Origin: Daphnia carinata
Taxonomy: Eukaryota; Arthropoda; Branchiopoda; Diplostraca; Daphniidae
DNA: 64,000 bases
Assembly (NCBI RefSeq): GCF_022539665.2
Contig: NC_081331.1
Span: 11,130,638-11,194,637 of the forward strand
Direction of reading: 5' to 3'
Below, in pieces: positions 26,584 to 38,855 of this stretch. The position numbers were made by a program, and so were the translations under genes. The notes below the pieces were generated by a model that did not search any database, had not been told where the DNA came from, and was given only the letters and a program-made list of their open reading frames with translations. Within the stretch, counting starts at the first letter, position 1. Each line of letters opens with the position of its first letter.

Positions 26584-28097
26584 ACTGGCAACAATGTAGA
26601 TCTAAACTCCTTCTCCTGGGTTTTGGCACACAGCAGTCCGAACTTTCTTATTTTGTTACGTTTCCTTCATTAAATAACTAATTGTCGGATTCGCATTTTA
26701 CCGTCAATTAGCTTTCACTATTCCTTTTGGTATGTACCAAACAGTGTAAGACAAGGAACTTAAAGGTTGGTGTGCAACAGAGGTTAAAACATTTTGAAGC
26801 ATATTGTTTGGATATCTTAAGTGATAGTGATGGGAGCTCCGTTATTTTATTCAGATTCGTAACATCATCAGTTTAATAAATTTTTAAAAGGCTACATTCA
26901 ATTTCTGTAAGAGTGTTCAATGGGAAATACTTCATTTTATGTTTCACTAGGAAAAAAGATGGAAGACTTGTAAATGAAATGCCAAAGTGCTCTCTTGCAA
27001 TGCCAAGTAAACCATGAATTGACAGTTCCATGTTAAATTTAATCTATACTTCAACCTTAAACAAACAAATTGTTTTAATCTGTTCAGGTTTCAAGAATTA
27101 ACGTGCTCAACCACATTGCTCTACTGTAAAATGACCAGATACTGCTTTGGTTGCCCATGCCAGTATTTCTCTAGTAAAACACTCTTATGTGAGCTTAACG
27201 TAAAATTAATCAGCAAAATGTTTTATTACGACACATTTTCTTTCTTTTCATAGCTGAATGGTTGTAGTGAATTTGAAAAGGATTCTCATTGCGGCCAGCC
27301 ATCCCAGATTTAAGAAAGGTTGGCAGCAAAGGTGTCAATTTTCATGATTCGTCAATCACATTCCAAGTTGAGGTAGGGGTGTGTTTCTTATTAAATTTAT
27401 ATTGACTTGATGATGAGTGAAATGATTGCCTAATTACAAATGGCAGCTTGTCTGCAAGTTTACTTTAAACATAACACTTTCACGTACATTTGACACAGCC
27501 AATATTATCCTTATTTGTTCTTAGTTTGCTATTTGGTTGTCTAATTGGAATTTTAGTTTTTGAATGAGATTCAGGGTTGATGTTGCCGGTGTTACATTAA
27601 AGGATTAAGTTCTTATTCACTAACATTTCAAGGACCAATGTCTTCTTAAAATTTACTTGTAAGTAAAAATGAAGCTTTTATATAATTATGTATTATCTAT
27701 GTAACTCTTTCCTATTCAATAGGAAAGGATTTAGTTCATTCTGTGAACATATCTACCAACGATGCAAGCTCCGATGGGACGTATCGTATATTGTGCGTGT
27801 ATATATCAAGTCTGTTATGATTTGCAGTATCTCTTCCGAAGCTTCTCTCAGAAGAATATGCTAAGCAATCAACTCACGAATCATATAAGGTACGAAATAT
27901 ATATATGAAATCAAGAATTTTTATGCTTAATGGAGTTTTATTGTCTTTTTGTAGAATAATAATAAATTTTAATCTGAAAAGGTTCCTTGTTTGGGGCAAG
28001 GTACTGAATAAAGTATTATGATTGGATACACTACATGGAATTTCCATACTTTATTCACGTTCTCATTTAAAACCGGTATTTAATATTTAAAAAATTC

Positions 28098-28475
28098 AAG
28101 TGCATATCTGGGCTCCCTTCCTTTCCGTAGCCCCGTTTCCCCTTGACTCATAATAAGCCCGTAGGGGGTCATGCCCCTACTGTACGGTATATATAAAAAA
28201 AAACATACACCGAGGTTTGGAGGGCTCTGGCCGGAAAGGGGACGTGGGGGTCCGCTTAGTCCGATGAAGTGTTCATGGAGGGCTCTGTGGCTACCCACAA
28301 ATCCGAATTAAAGGTTAATCGCTCCTGTAAAAATGTTCCATTTCTTCGGCTCTTCTTCCGGCTTCTCTTAGCCAAGCACCGGGTAATCTCCCCGGTGGGT
28401 CAACCAAGGCAGTGTCTCCCCCTGCCTTGGTTGGCGGCAACTTTTGAAAGGGTTGTTTTCCCTTTCGAAAGTTGC
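28098..28475 (+). repeat. hairpin-rich element, copy 1
   Basis: This GC-richer block of about 380 bp starts at AAGTGCATATCTGGGCTCCC and stands out from AT-rich flanks. It has four consecutive perfect or near-perfect stems: GTAGGGG/CCCCTAC (28161-28180), CACCGGG/CCCGGTG (28377-28397), a perfect 12-bp stem CAACCAAGGCAG/CTGCCTTGGTTG (28401-28433), and a 16-bp stem with one mismatched position that would be a G-U pair in RNA (28437-28475). A TATATATAAA box lies at about 28188. Four further copies are present in the window. Nature unknown: possibly a structured RNA gene or a non-autonomous mobile element. Confidence 0.7.
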
Positions 28476-29348
28476 AAAATCATTTACGTGTGCAGAGTAA
28501 TGTCAATACAATTTTTTTTATTTAAAAAAAAGCAAGCATATATCTTTTTTACTTTTGTCAAAATCGGAAAAAATCGAAATCTCTCGGATTGCGAAGAAAA
28601 TCCCACCGTATAACCCAATTTTAACGCTGATTCAGAAAAAGCCATTTGTTTTTATCTCATGTAAGCCGTTTTTGAAATAATCGTCATTTAAAGATAAAGT
28701 CGGGCTTATTTTTTTAGACCCAACTTCCCCGTTTTTTACGTTTTATTCAAAAACTATGAGTCCCACGAGAAAACAACTCTCATATTCGTGATGCTTGTTC
28801 AATTCTGCATCGAAACCATGTATTTAAAGCGAAATCTAAAATTTTGCCAAAATTGAATAAGTAAGAAGGCCTTCTCACTTTTCCAATTTTCTTCAAATCC
28901 TAGATTTCAAGAAAAATACACTATTCCGATTTGAAATTGATCGCTGATCACAAAAATGGGGCATATTTTTATATCAGGCCTCTAGTTTTTAAATTAACCG
29001 TAAAAAACAGAAAGTCGGGCTTATTTAGTCGGGCTTAAAATTTTTATCGGTCAGTGTATGTAGAGAATTAATTAGAAACGTGACCGTTAGATGGCGATAG
29101 CAGTAAAACAGAAAAAAAAGGCCCATATTTTTTATTTTTATTTTGGGTAAAACGGATTGCATATATGGCAATCCGTTTTATATGGCAATCCGTTTTACAT
29201 AAAAAAAAAAAAATGGCGGAAAAAAAATAAAAAATCGCACTTTTTTCTTTTTTTCCGACACGTAGCCATCTACCGCTCAGACTCATTATTACTGGCGTAG
29301 GCAATTTCAGTCCATTGGATGCCATTCGCAGTTAGTTCAGTAGCGTGG

Positions 29349-30380
29349 ATGGAGGATAACGCGTGGCTGGAGGAACAATTGAAAAATGGATAAGATAATA
29401 CAACAAAAGGATGATAAGTATAAACATTATTCTATTTGTTTTGAATTATTAATTATTGTTTATTAGATCAAATTATGGACCTGCAGGCTCAATTATTGCA
29501 ACAGCACAAAATATTAGATAACAGCAAAGCTAAGGATGGTAAGGCCTAATACATAATGATTCTATTTATTTGCTTTTATTGATTTGTGTTTTGTAGCTCA
29601 AAGTTTGAGTCTACAAGCTCAGCTAGGGGAAAAGAACAAATTGGAACGGAACAGTTTCCAAACAGTGAAGGAGGTTTTTCCAAACTCAAACCTGACTGAA
29701 CATGAGGATGAATTGGCATTAGGCGAACACAGTCAGGTACCTAAACTTTTCAAATAAGAATTCAAAATAAGTATAGAATTTTAACAAACAATTATTTATT
29801 GTTTAGTTATTCAGTCTACCACCTGACAGTGTGTTAAATTTAAATTCTGTTAGTGCTGCACAAAAAGAATCGTTAGTAATCAGCCCATGCAGTGAAGGAA
29901 GTGAACAATTGTGGGACCGTATTTGGGCCAAAAATGGGTGTGGTATGGAAACCAAGATATGGCACAAGTTCAACATGAAACATGGATTAGGTACTTTTCG
30001 GTTTTATGTCTATTGAAAAAGTATTTTTAATGCTATTATTTTGCATTCACAGTATTTAATGGGGGATCAAATCAAGTCTGGAAGTGTTACAGGATGGAAG
30101 AGTCAGCCTACAGATGAAAAAACACTGAGAGTGCATTACCATTAAGGTATGAGGTAAAGTAATAGAGTATGCAAATTGTCTAATGAGAAGTACCATCTTG
30201 TGTTAATGAATCCAGTACAACAGCAATCCTTTATAGTTCTGTCACAGCTAGAAACCTCAAATAATTCTGCTTCTCTGTCTAAAGAACAACTTGTCCTTTA
30301 CGTTCAGAGTGTTGGGGAAACTGGGTACTTAAATGGCCCTAAAGATGTTTTAATTTTGCTGCCATTGCAGAGATGAACAT
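29349..30380 (+). pseudogene. decaying coiled-coil gene, copy 1
   Basis: Exon-like pieces lie in order. One begins at 29349 (MEDNAWLEEQLKN). Others are at about 29466-29539 (QIMDLQAQLLQQHK), about 29597-29735 (SLSLQAQLGEKNKLERN), about 29806-29990 (EQLWDRIWAKNGCGMETKIW) and 30053 onward (VFNGGSNQVWKCYRMEESAYR, then TGA). Heptad-like Leu/Gln spacing suggests a coiled coil. The donor after the first piece reads ATAAGT where GTAAGT is expected, and the last piece runs into stops, so the gene looks broken. A 66-codon frame at 30176-30376 may be a further remnant. No family was recognised. Confidence 0.4.
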
Positions 30381-30849
30381 CATACATGGACTCTTTAGGT
30401 ATGAAAGGATTTTTCTTCAAATAATTTTGAATTTATGACGAAGCATTTCTCCTCCTTTTTGCCAACCAGGTCTAATCTACCAAAAAAAATTTTATCCAAA
30501 AGGAAAGGATTTTCATGTACTGGGAACACAACTATCAACAATGCAACATTGTACAGGTGCTAGTTTATCATTCAAGAGCCTTATACAATGATGTTAATCT
30601 GCAATTTGTATGTCCTTCCCCAAGCTTCCACCAGAAGTTGAATCTGAGTCATGTAAGTTACATGATCAACAGTTGATATGTTTAACGGTGTTGTTTTTCT
30701 TTTCTCAATATAGGTTAATAGTAACATTGCATCTGAAAAAATTCTTGGTTGGGGCAAGACACTGAATAAATTGTATTGATTGGATGGATGACATGACATT
30801 TCTATACTTAATTCGGATTCCCCAGACGGTATTTGATATTAAAAAAATT

Positions 30850-31226
30850 GAAGTGCATATCTGGGCTCCCTTCTTTTCTGAAGCCCCGTTTCCCCTTGAC
30901 TCGTAATAAGCCCGTAGGGGGTCATGCCCCTACTGTACGGTATATATAAAAATAACATATACCGAGGTTTGGAGGGCTCTGGCCGGAAAGGGGACGTGGG
31001 GTGCCGCTTAGTCCGATGATGTGTTCACGGAGGGCGATGTGGCTACCCACAAATCCGAACTAAAGGTTAATCGCTCCTGTAAAAATGTTCCAAATCTTCA
31101 GCTCTTCTTCCGGCTTCTCTTAGCCAATCACCGGGTAATCTCCCCGGTGGGTCAACAAGGCAGTGTCTCCCCCTGCCTGGGTTGACGGCAACTTTTGAAA
31201 GGGCTATTGTGCCTTTTTAAAGTTGC
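30850..31226 (+). repeat. hairpin-rich element, copy 2 (diverged)
   Basis: The same element as at 28098, clearly diverged but with all four stems kept. CACCGGG/CCCGGTG is identical. The 12-bp stem has become GTCAAC-AAGGCAG against CTGCCTGGGTTGAC, and the last stem has several changes yet still closes on GCAACTTT/AAAGTTGC. The homology continues upstream into flanking sequence (ACTGAATAAA, GGTATTTGATATT) and downstream to about 31360. Confidence 0.7.
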
Positions 31227-31438
31227 AAAAATAATTGTAATGTGCAGAGAATTGTCAATAAAATTTTTTTATAAAATATTTTTTGCAAAATTTGTTTCTT
31301 TCATTGTCTGTGTTAGCTGTGTTCACACATTACATTTATCAACTTTTTTTTTTTTGTTTTGCTTTATTTATTTTTGTGACCTGTGATGGTAAGCATTGTT
31401 TCCATTGGTTTATCGTTTATCTGTAAGCATTCAATTAT

Positions 31439-31503
31439 TATCCAGGGATCGAACCCTGGATGTTCGGCGTACCGCGCCGATGCTCTACCAGTGAGCCATG
31501 AAT
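31439..31503 (-). repeat. tRNA-like sequence
   Basis: On the minus strand, TGGCTCACTGGTAGAGC resembles an A box and D-arm, TCGGC/GCCGA forms an anticodon-type stem, and GGTTCGATCCC resembles a B box. The 7-nt loop GCGGTAC lacks the invariant T33, and the acceptor ends do not pair, so this is probably not a working tRNA. It is more likely a tRNA-derived (SINE-like) head. It sits near the right end of the duplicated unit. Confidence 0.5.
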
Positions 31504-32037
31504 CATATGATGACAAGTTGGCTTTTTTCTGGAGAACGTTACATTAGTAAGTAAATTCTTCTTCCTGTTTCACTCTGTAATTGTTTTTTGGAGACATATG
31601 GCCACATTGGAATCTCACGTTTAGGACTGTGTTCAGTTCTAGTAGGTGAAAATCCTGATATAGATCTTTGAATTCCGTCGCAATACTCCTTTAGACAATC
31701 GTTTTTCCGAAGGAGCATCACACACATCCTAATTGAATAGGTTAATATCTCCTCAACTAATGTATAAATGTTTTCATCTGATCCCTAAACTTTTTCTCGA
31801 CTTCACGGACACCGAGATACAGTTGTATCTGTATAGTACCTTTGTGACGTTGTTGATTTTCTAGAATACATCTGTTGACCCATAGGTAATCTTTTCCTTT
31901 AACGTAAAAAAGTTTTAACGTAAAATTTTTTTACTCCCGGTCAAACTAGGATCATCACGTTCAATTTCGACAAATTCAGTACAAAAAAAAAGACGAGGCT
32001 ATAGTTTTAAGTTGTCACTTGACTGCCGTGTTTCCGA

Positions 32038-33250
32038 TCAGAGTCGATTCATAGGGGAAGAAGAAGCCCTTCGACCAGCAAGCGGAGATGTGTTAAGTGA
32101 ACCACCGAGTCCTGTACTGTTCGTCCCAAAACCACGTATAAAACTCCTGAAGGAGCGACTGTGACTGTCAGCTGGCGATGTGTCACTGCAAGCAGATGCA
32201 GATTCAATTAGATACCTTTTTTATGATCACATTCGAATGTTCGAGGTGTAGAGGTAAGTGAAATAAGGCTTACTTACACAGGAATGAGATAAAATTCATC
32301 TATCAGATCAAGACCAGGAGGCAAAGTATCTGATGAAAGTATGTTAGCACTGCAGGACTCACGAGAATCGCAAACATTTGATCTGGCCAACTTCGACTTC
32401 AGTTGATCATTTTCAGCTTGCAGGCGAGTAACGCGCGCTGCCTCTTCATGGTATGTAGTCAGTTTTGGCTGAGGTAAGCACTAAAATGTGATGACATAAT
32501 AATAATGTCTATGTATTAAATATTTAAATAAAGTGGATCTTAGCGCTAGATTACCTGGAAGGAAATAGCTAATAAATTATGCAAAGAAATTAGCATTGTG
32601 TCCTGCCATTGTCGAGTAAAATAAACCATGTATGTGGGATTTTCTTCTGGATTTTTTATGAAAGGTAAGGCTATAACCAAACAAGACATTAGTCAAGGCT
32701 AAAAACACAGGCTTTGTTTATAACCAACCAAACCAGTCTTTCCATTCAAGTTGATGTTGTAATTCATAACCAAGTTTTTCAAAAAACTCATGGATTTTCT
32801 CTTGTTTACCATTGACACATGCATTAATTAGATACATTCGCAACAGTGAATTCTCCATTTTCTTAATGGCTTGGCAAAAAAAAAAACCATAGTTATTAAA
32901 TTAAGAGCAGGAAAAGTTTGGAAATCAAACCTGGCATGAAATTCTGGTCCAGTCGTTCAAACACAGACTGGTCAAAATGATTCCAATAATCTTTAAGCCC
33001 ATGCAAGTCATACAAGGTAATATAGTGAACAAATTGCTCGACTATTTTATCTGGCTAAGCAAAACGAGAAACAAGATTAATCTGACAATTAAGATTAATT
33101 TAAAACAACGATTTCTTTCTATCAGCTTACCCGAAAAGCCTTATCTTTTTCAGATTTCACCTCTGTATCTAGAGCACGTACAGTTGATGTGAAACCCCTG
33201 AACAAGAGGTATTCTTTTACCAATTCATCCATTTGCTGAACGCACGACAT
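32038..33250 (-). pseudogene. WDR91: truncated WDR91 (LisH part only), copy 2
   Basis: Same six exons and the same premature TGA as the first copy, shifted by 7365-7366 bp. Exon and splice sequences look unchanged; the one extra A seen in this interval is in an intron A-run near 32880. The WD40 half is again absent. Since both copies end at the same place, the truncation predates the tandem duplication. Confidence 0.85.
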
Positions 33251-33724
33251 TTTTCATTACTCCTACAAAACATCGAACATAAACATTTGGTTTCTGACAT
33301 CTTACGGCAACAATAAGCGCAGTGCGTGTAAACTGTGGAAATACGAAGAGGAAGGATAAAATGTATGGCAATCCGTTTTACCAAAACAAAACAAAAAAAA
33401 ATATCGCATTTTTTTTTCTTTTTTCTCCCTTAGCCATCTACGTCGTCTTGGTAACTACATAAATTCGTAATGGTAGCAGCTAGTTAGGACGACGGCAGCT
33501 AGCACACACACACAGACAGCAGCAGTTAATAGTTATGGATAGGCTTGACGGTACTGGCGCGCTAGCATTCTGTCAAATATTCGGTGTAATTTTGTTGTTT
33601 GATACTTCAACACATTAAAATAATTCGAAAAAATCCTACATATTGAATCGAATATCTCTTTTATTATCAGGTTTCATTATTTTATTAACCTAGATACTCG
33701 TTCATGAAATGTAAATTAAATTCG

Positions 33725-33949
33725 ATGACAGCTGAAGAATCGCAACATCAAATTCTTGTATGTCATACATTTCGTAACGTTCATCCCTCTTCAAGAACTC
33801 ATAAAAGTGTTTTTGAATTTTTTTTTATTGATTTTCAGGCAATGATTGAAAAAGTCAATAACTCATCAATGACCACACAAGTTTACGCGAGTGGCGAATT
33901 CCTGTTTGGATTTGGGTTTCCCATGCCGCAGAAGAAGGGGAAAGAGTAA
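33725..33949 (+). CDS. small two-exon ORF divergent from WDR91 fragment, copy 2
   Basis: Repeat of the 47-aa two-exon ORF of copy 1 (exons at about 33725-33757 and 33839-33949). The only difference seen is a G-to-A change upstream of the chosen ATG, which alters the second codon of the longer unspliced frame (MEC to MKC). Function unknown. Confidence 0.35.
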   Translation: MTAEESQHQILVCHTFRNVHPSSRTHKSVFEFFFIDFQAMIEKVNNSSMTTQVYASGEFLFGFGFPMPQKKGKE

Positions 33950-35462
33950 ACTGGCAACAATGTAGATCTAAACTCCTTCTCCTGGGTTTTGGCACACAGC
34001 AGTCCGAACTTTCTTATTTTGTTACGTTTCCTTCATTAAATAACTAATTGTCGGATTCGCATTTTACCGTCAATTAGCTTTCACTATTCCTTTTGGTATG
34101 TACCAAACAGTGTAAGACAAGGAACTTAAAGGTTGGTGTGCAACAGAGGTTAAAACATTTTGAAGCATATTGTTTGGATATCTTAAGTGATAGTGATGGG
34201 AGCTCCGTTATTTTATTCAGATTCGTAACATCATCAGTTTAATAAATTTTTAAAAGGCTACATTCAATTTCTGTAAGAGTGTTCAATGGGAAATACTTCA
34301 TTTTATGTTTCACTAGGAAAAAAGATGGAAGACTTGTAAATGAAATGCCAAAGTGCTCTCTTGCAATGCCAAGTAAACCATGAATTGACAGTTCCATGTT
34401 AAATTTAATCTATACTTCAACCTTAAACAAACAAATTGTTTTAATCTGTTCAGGTTTCAAGAATTAACGTGCTCAACCACATTGCTCTACTGTAAAATGA
34501 CCAGATACTGCTTTGGTTGCCCATGCCAGTATTTCTCTAGTAAAACACTCTTATGTGAGCTTAACGTAAAATTAATCAGCAAAATGTTTTATTACGACAC
34601 ATTTTCTTTCTTTTCATAGCTGAATGGTTGTAGTGAATTTGAAAAGGATTCTCATTGCGGCCAGCCATCCCAGATTTAAGAAAGGTTGGCAGCAAAGGTG
34701 TCAATTTTCATGATTCGTCAATCACATTCCAAGTTGAGGTAGGGGTGTGTTTCTTATTAAATTTATATTGACTTGATGATGAGTGAAATGATTGCCTAAT
34801 TACAAATGGCAGCTTGTCTGCAAGTTTACTTTAAACATAACACTTTCACGTACATTTGACACAGCCAATATTATCCTTATTTGTTCTTAGTTTGCTATTT
34901 GGTTGTCTAATTGGAATTTTAGTTTTTGAATGAGATTCAGGGTTGATGTTGCCGGTGTTACATTAAAGGATTAAGTTCTTATTCACTAACATTTCAAGGA
35001 CCAATGTCTTCTTAAAATTTACTTGTAAGTAAAAATGAAGCTTTTATATAATTATGTATTATCTATGTAACTCTTTCCTATTCAATAGGAAAGGATTTAG
35101 TTCATTCTGTGAACATATCTACCAACGATGCAAGCTCCGATGGGACGTATCGTATATTGTGCGTGTATATATCAAGTCTGTTATGATTTGCAGTATCTCT
35201 TCCGAAGCTTCTCTCAGAAGAATATGCTAAGCAATCAACTCACGAATCATATAAGGTACGAAATATATATATGAAATCAAGAATTTTTATGCTTAATGGA
35301 GTTTTATTGTCTTTTTGTAGAATAATAATAAATTTTAATCTGAAAAGGTTCCTTGTTTGGGGCAAGGTACTGAATAAAGTATTATGATTGGATACACTAC
35401 ATGGAATTTCCATACTTTATTCACGTTCTCATTTAAAACCGGTATTTAATATTTAAAAAATT

Positions 35463-35840
35463 CAAGTGCATATCTGGGCTCCCTTCCTTTCCGTAGCCCC
35501 GTTTCCCCTTGACTCATAATAAGCCCGTAGGGGGTCATGCCCCTACTGTACGGTATATATAAAAAAAACATACACCGAGGTTTGGAGGGCTCTGGCCGGA
35601 AAGGGGACGTGGGGGTCCGCTTAGTCCGATGAAGTGTTCATGGAGGGCTCTGTGGCTACCCACAAATCCGAATTAAAGGTTAATCGCTCCTGTAAAAATG
35701 TTCCATTTCTTCGGCTCTTCTTCCGGCTTCTCTTAGCCAAGCACCGGGTAATCTCCCCGGTGGGTCAACCAAGGCAGTGTCTCCCCCTGCCTTGGTTGGC
35801 GGCAACTTTTGAAAGGGTTGTTTTCCCTTTCGAAAGTTGC
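35463..35840 (+). repeat. hairpin-rich element, copy 3 (tandem copy of 28098)
   Basis: Duplicate of the element at 28098-28475 created by the 7.36-kb tandem duplication. It differs by one A in the run after the TATA-like box. Confidence 0.7.
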
Positions 35841-36700
35841 AAAATCATTTACGTGTGCAGAGTAATGTCAATACAATTTTTTTTATTTAAAAAAAAGCAA
35901 GCATATATCTTTTTTACTTTTGTCAAAATCGGAAAAAATCGAAATCTCTCGGATTGCGAAGAAAATCCCACCGTATAACCCAATTTTAACGCTGATTCAG
36001 AAAAAGCCATTTGTTTTTATCTCATGTAAGCCGTTTTTGAAATAATCGTCATTTAAAGATAAAGTCGGGCTTATTTTTTTAGACCCAACTTCCCCGTTTT
36101 TTACGTTTTATTCAAAAACTATGAGTCCCACGAGAAAACAACTCTCATATTCGTGATGCTTGTTCAATTCTGCATCGAAACCATGTATTTAAAGCGAAAT
36201 CTAAAATTTTGCCAAAATTGAATAAGTAAGAAGGCCTTCTCACTTTTCCAATTTTCTTCAAATCCTAGATTTCAAGAAAAATACACTATTCCGATTTGAA
36301 ATTGATCGCTGATCACAAAAATGGGGCATATTTTTATATCAGGCCTCTAGTTTTTAAATTAACCGTAAAAAACAGAAAGTCGGGCTTATTTAGTCGGGCT
36401 TAAAATTTTTATCGGTCAGTGTATGTAGAGAATTAATTAGAAACGTGACCGTTAGATGGCGATAGCAGTAAAACAGAAAAAAAAGGCCCATATTTTTTAT
36501 TTTTATTTTGGGTAAAACGGATTGCATATATGGCAATCCGTTTTATATGGCAATCCGTTTTACATAAAAAAAAAAAAAATAAAAAATCGCACTTTTTTCT
36601 TTTTTTCCGACACGTAGCCATCTACCGCTCAGACTCATTATTACTGGCGTAGGCAATTTCAGTCCATTGGATGCCATTCGCAGTTAGTTCAGTAGCGTGG

Positions 36701-37732
36701 ATGGAGGATAACGCGTGGCTGGAGGAACAATTGAAAAATGGATAAGATAATACAACAAAAGGATGATAAGTATAAACATTATTCTATTTGTTTTGAATTA
36801 TTAATTATTGTTTATTAGATCAAATTATGGACCTGCAGGCTCAATTATTGCAACAGCACAAAATATTAGATAACAGCAAAGCTAAGGATGGTAAGGCCTA
36901 ATACATAATGATTCTATTTATTTGCTTTTATTGATTTGTGTTTTGTAGCTCAAAGTTTGAGTCTACAAGCTCAGCTAGGGGAAAAGAACAAATTGGAACG
37001 GAACAGTTTCCAAACAGTGAAGGAGGTTTTTCCAAACTCAAACCTGACTGAACATGAGGATGAATTGGCATTAGGCGAACACAGTCAGGTACCTAAACTT
37101 TTCAAATAAGAATTCAAAATAAGTATAGAATTTTAACAAACAATTATTTATTGTTTAGTTATTCAGTCTACCACCTGACAGTGTGTTAAATTTAAATTCT
37201 GTTAGTGCTGCACAAAAAGAATCGTTAGTAATCAGCCCATGCAGTGAAGGAAGTGAACAATTGTGGGACCGTATTTGGGCCAAAAATGGGTGTGGTATGG
37301 AAACCAAGATATGGCACAAGTTCAACATGAAACATGGATTAGGTACTTTTCGGTTTTATGTCTATTGAAAAAGTATTTTTAATGCTATTATTTTGCATTC
37401 ACAGTATTTAATGGGGGATCAAATCAAGTCTGGAAGTGTTACAGGATGGAAGAGTCAGCCTACAGATGAAAAAACACTGAGAGTGCATTACCATTAAGGT
37501 ATGAGGTAAAGTAATAGAGTATGCAAATTGTCTAATGAGAAGTACCATCTTGTGTTAATGAATCCAGTACAACAGCAATCCTTTATAGTTCTGTCACAGC
37601 TAGAAACCTCAAATAATTCTGCTTCTCTGTCTAAAGAACAACTTGTCCTTTACGTTCAGAGTGTTGGGGAAACTGGGTACTTAAATGGCCCTAAAGATGT
37701 TTTAATTTTGCTGCCATTGCAGAGATGAACAT
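36701..37732 (+). pseudogene. decaying coiled-coil gene, copy 2
   Basis: Repeat of the broken gene at 29349-30380 with the same lost splice donor and the same stop codons, so the decay is older than the tandem duplication. Open pieces are at 37183-37368 and 37528-37728. Confidence 0.4.
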
Positions 37733-38201
37733 CATACATGGACTCTTTAGGTATGAAAGGATTTTTCTTCAAATAATTTTGAATTTATGACGAAGCATTT
37801 CTCCTCCTTTTTGCCAACCAGGTCTAATCTACCAAAAAAAATTTTATCCAAAAGGAAAGGATTTTCATGTACTGGGAACACAACTATCAACAATGCAACA
37901 TTGTACAGGTGCTAGTTTATCATTCAAGAGCCTTATACAATGATGTTAATCTGCAATTTGTATGTCCTTCCCCAAGCTTCCACCAGAAGTTGAATCTGAG
38001 TCATGTAAGTTACATGATCAACAGTTGATATGTTTAACGGTGTTGTTTTTCTTTTCTCAATATAGGTTAATAGTAACATTGCATCTGAAAAAATTCTTGG
38101 TTGGGGCAAGACACTGAATAAATTGTATTGATTGGATGGATGACATGACATTTCTATACTTAATTCGGATTCCCCAGACGGTATTTGATATTAAAAAAAT
38201 T

Positions 38202-38578
38202 GAAGTGCATATCTGGGCTCCCTTCTTTTCTGAAGCCCCGTTTCCCCTTGACTCGTAATAAGCCCGTAGGGGGTCATGCCCCTACTGTACGGTATATATA
38301 AAAATAACATATACCGAGGTTTGGAGGGCTCTGGCCGGAAAGGGGACGTGGGGTGCCGCTTAGTCCGATGATGTGTTCACGGAGGGCGATGTGGCTACCC
38401 ACAAATCCGAACTAAAGGTTAATCGCTCCTGTAAAAATGTTCCAAATCTTCAGCTCTTCTTCCGGCTTCTCTTAGCCAATCACCGGGTAATCTCCCCGGT
38501 GGGTCAACAAGGCAGTGTCTCCCCCTGCCTGGGTTGACGGCAACTTTTGAAAGGGCTATTGTGCCTTTTTAAAGTTGC
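38202..38578 (+). repeat. hairpin-rich element, copy 4 (tandem copy of 30850)
   Basis: Duplicate of the element at 30850-31226. Together with its downstream flank to about 38710 it forms one arm of a large inverted repeat with 39374-39890. Confidence 0.7.
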
Positions 38579-38790
38579 AAAAATAATTGTAATGTGCAGA
38601 GAATTGTCAATAAAATTTTTTTATAAAATATTTTTTGCAAAATTTGTTTCTTTCATTGTCTGTGTTAGCTGTGTTCACACATTACATTTATCAACTTTTT
38701 TTTTTTTGTTTTGCTTTATTTATTTTTGTGACCTGTGATGGTAAGCATTGTTTCCATTGGTTTATCGTTTATCTGTAAGCATTCAATTAT

Positions 38791-38855
38791 TATCCAGGGA
38801 TCGAACCCTGGATGTTCGGCGTACCGCGCCGATGCTCTACCAGTGAGCCATGAAT
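38791..38855 (-). repeat. tRNA-like sequence (tandem copy)
   Basis: Duplicate of the tRNA-like sequence at 31439-31503 near the right end of the second unit, with the same non-canonical anticodon loop. Confidence 0.5.

Larger units (their letters stand above)
24164..31528 (+). repeat. 7.36-kb tandem duplication, copy 1
   Basis: The sequence from CTGGAGAACGTTAC at 24164 onward reappears from 31529, in the same order and orientation, at an offset of 7365-7366 bp that drops to 7352 after a short deletion. The copy contains a truncated WDR91 gene, a small two-exon ORF, a decaying coiled-coil gene, two hairpin-rich elements and a tRNA-like sequence at its right end. Differences I saw between copies are one base (the second base after ATG at 26338), two homopolymer length changes and a loss of about 13 bp near 29211. 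I did not compare every base. Confidence 0.95.

Noticed and set aside
28269-28613. 114-codon open frame over the hairpin element (and its copy at 35634)
   Set aside because: It runs through four stem-loops, is not open in the diverged copies at 30850 and 39497, and resembles no protein; structure explains the sequence better.
31439-31503. Functional tRNA gene
   Set aside because: The anticodon loop lacks T33 and the acceptor stem does not pair; called tRNA-like instead.
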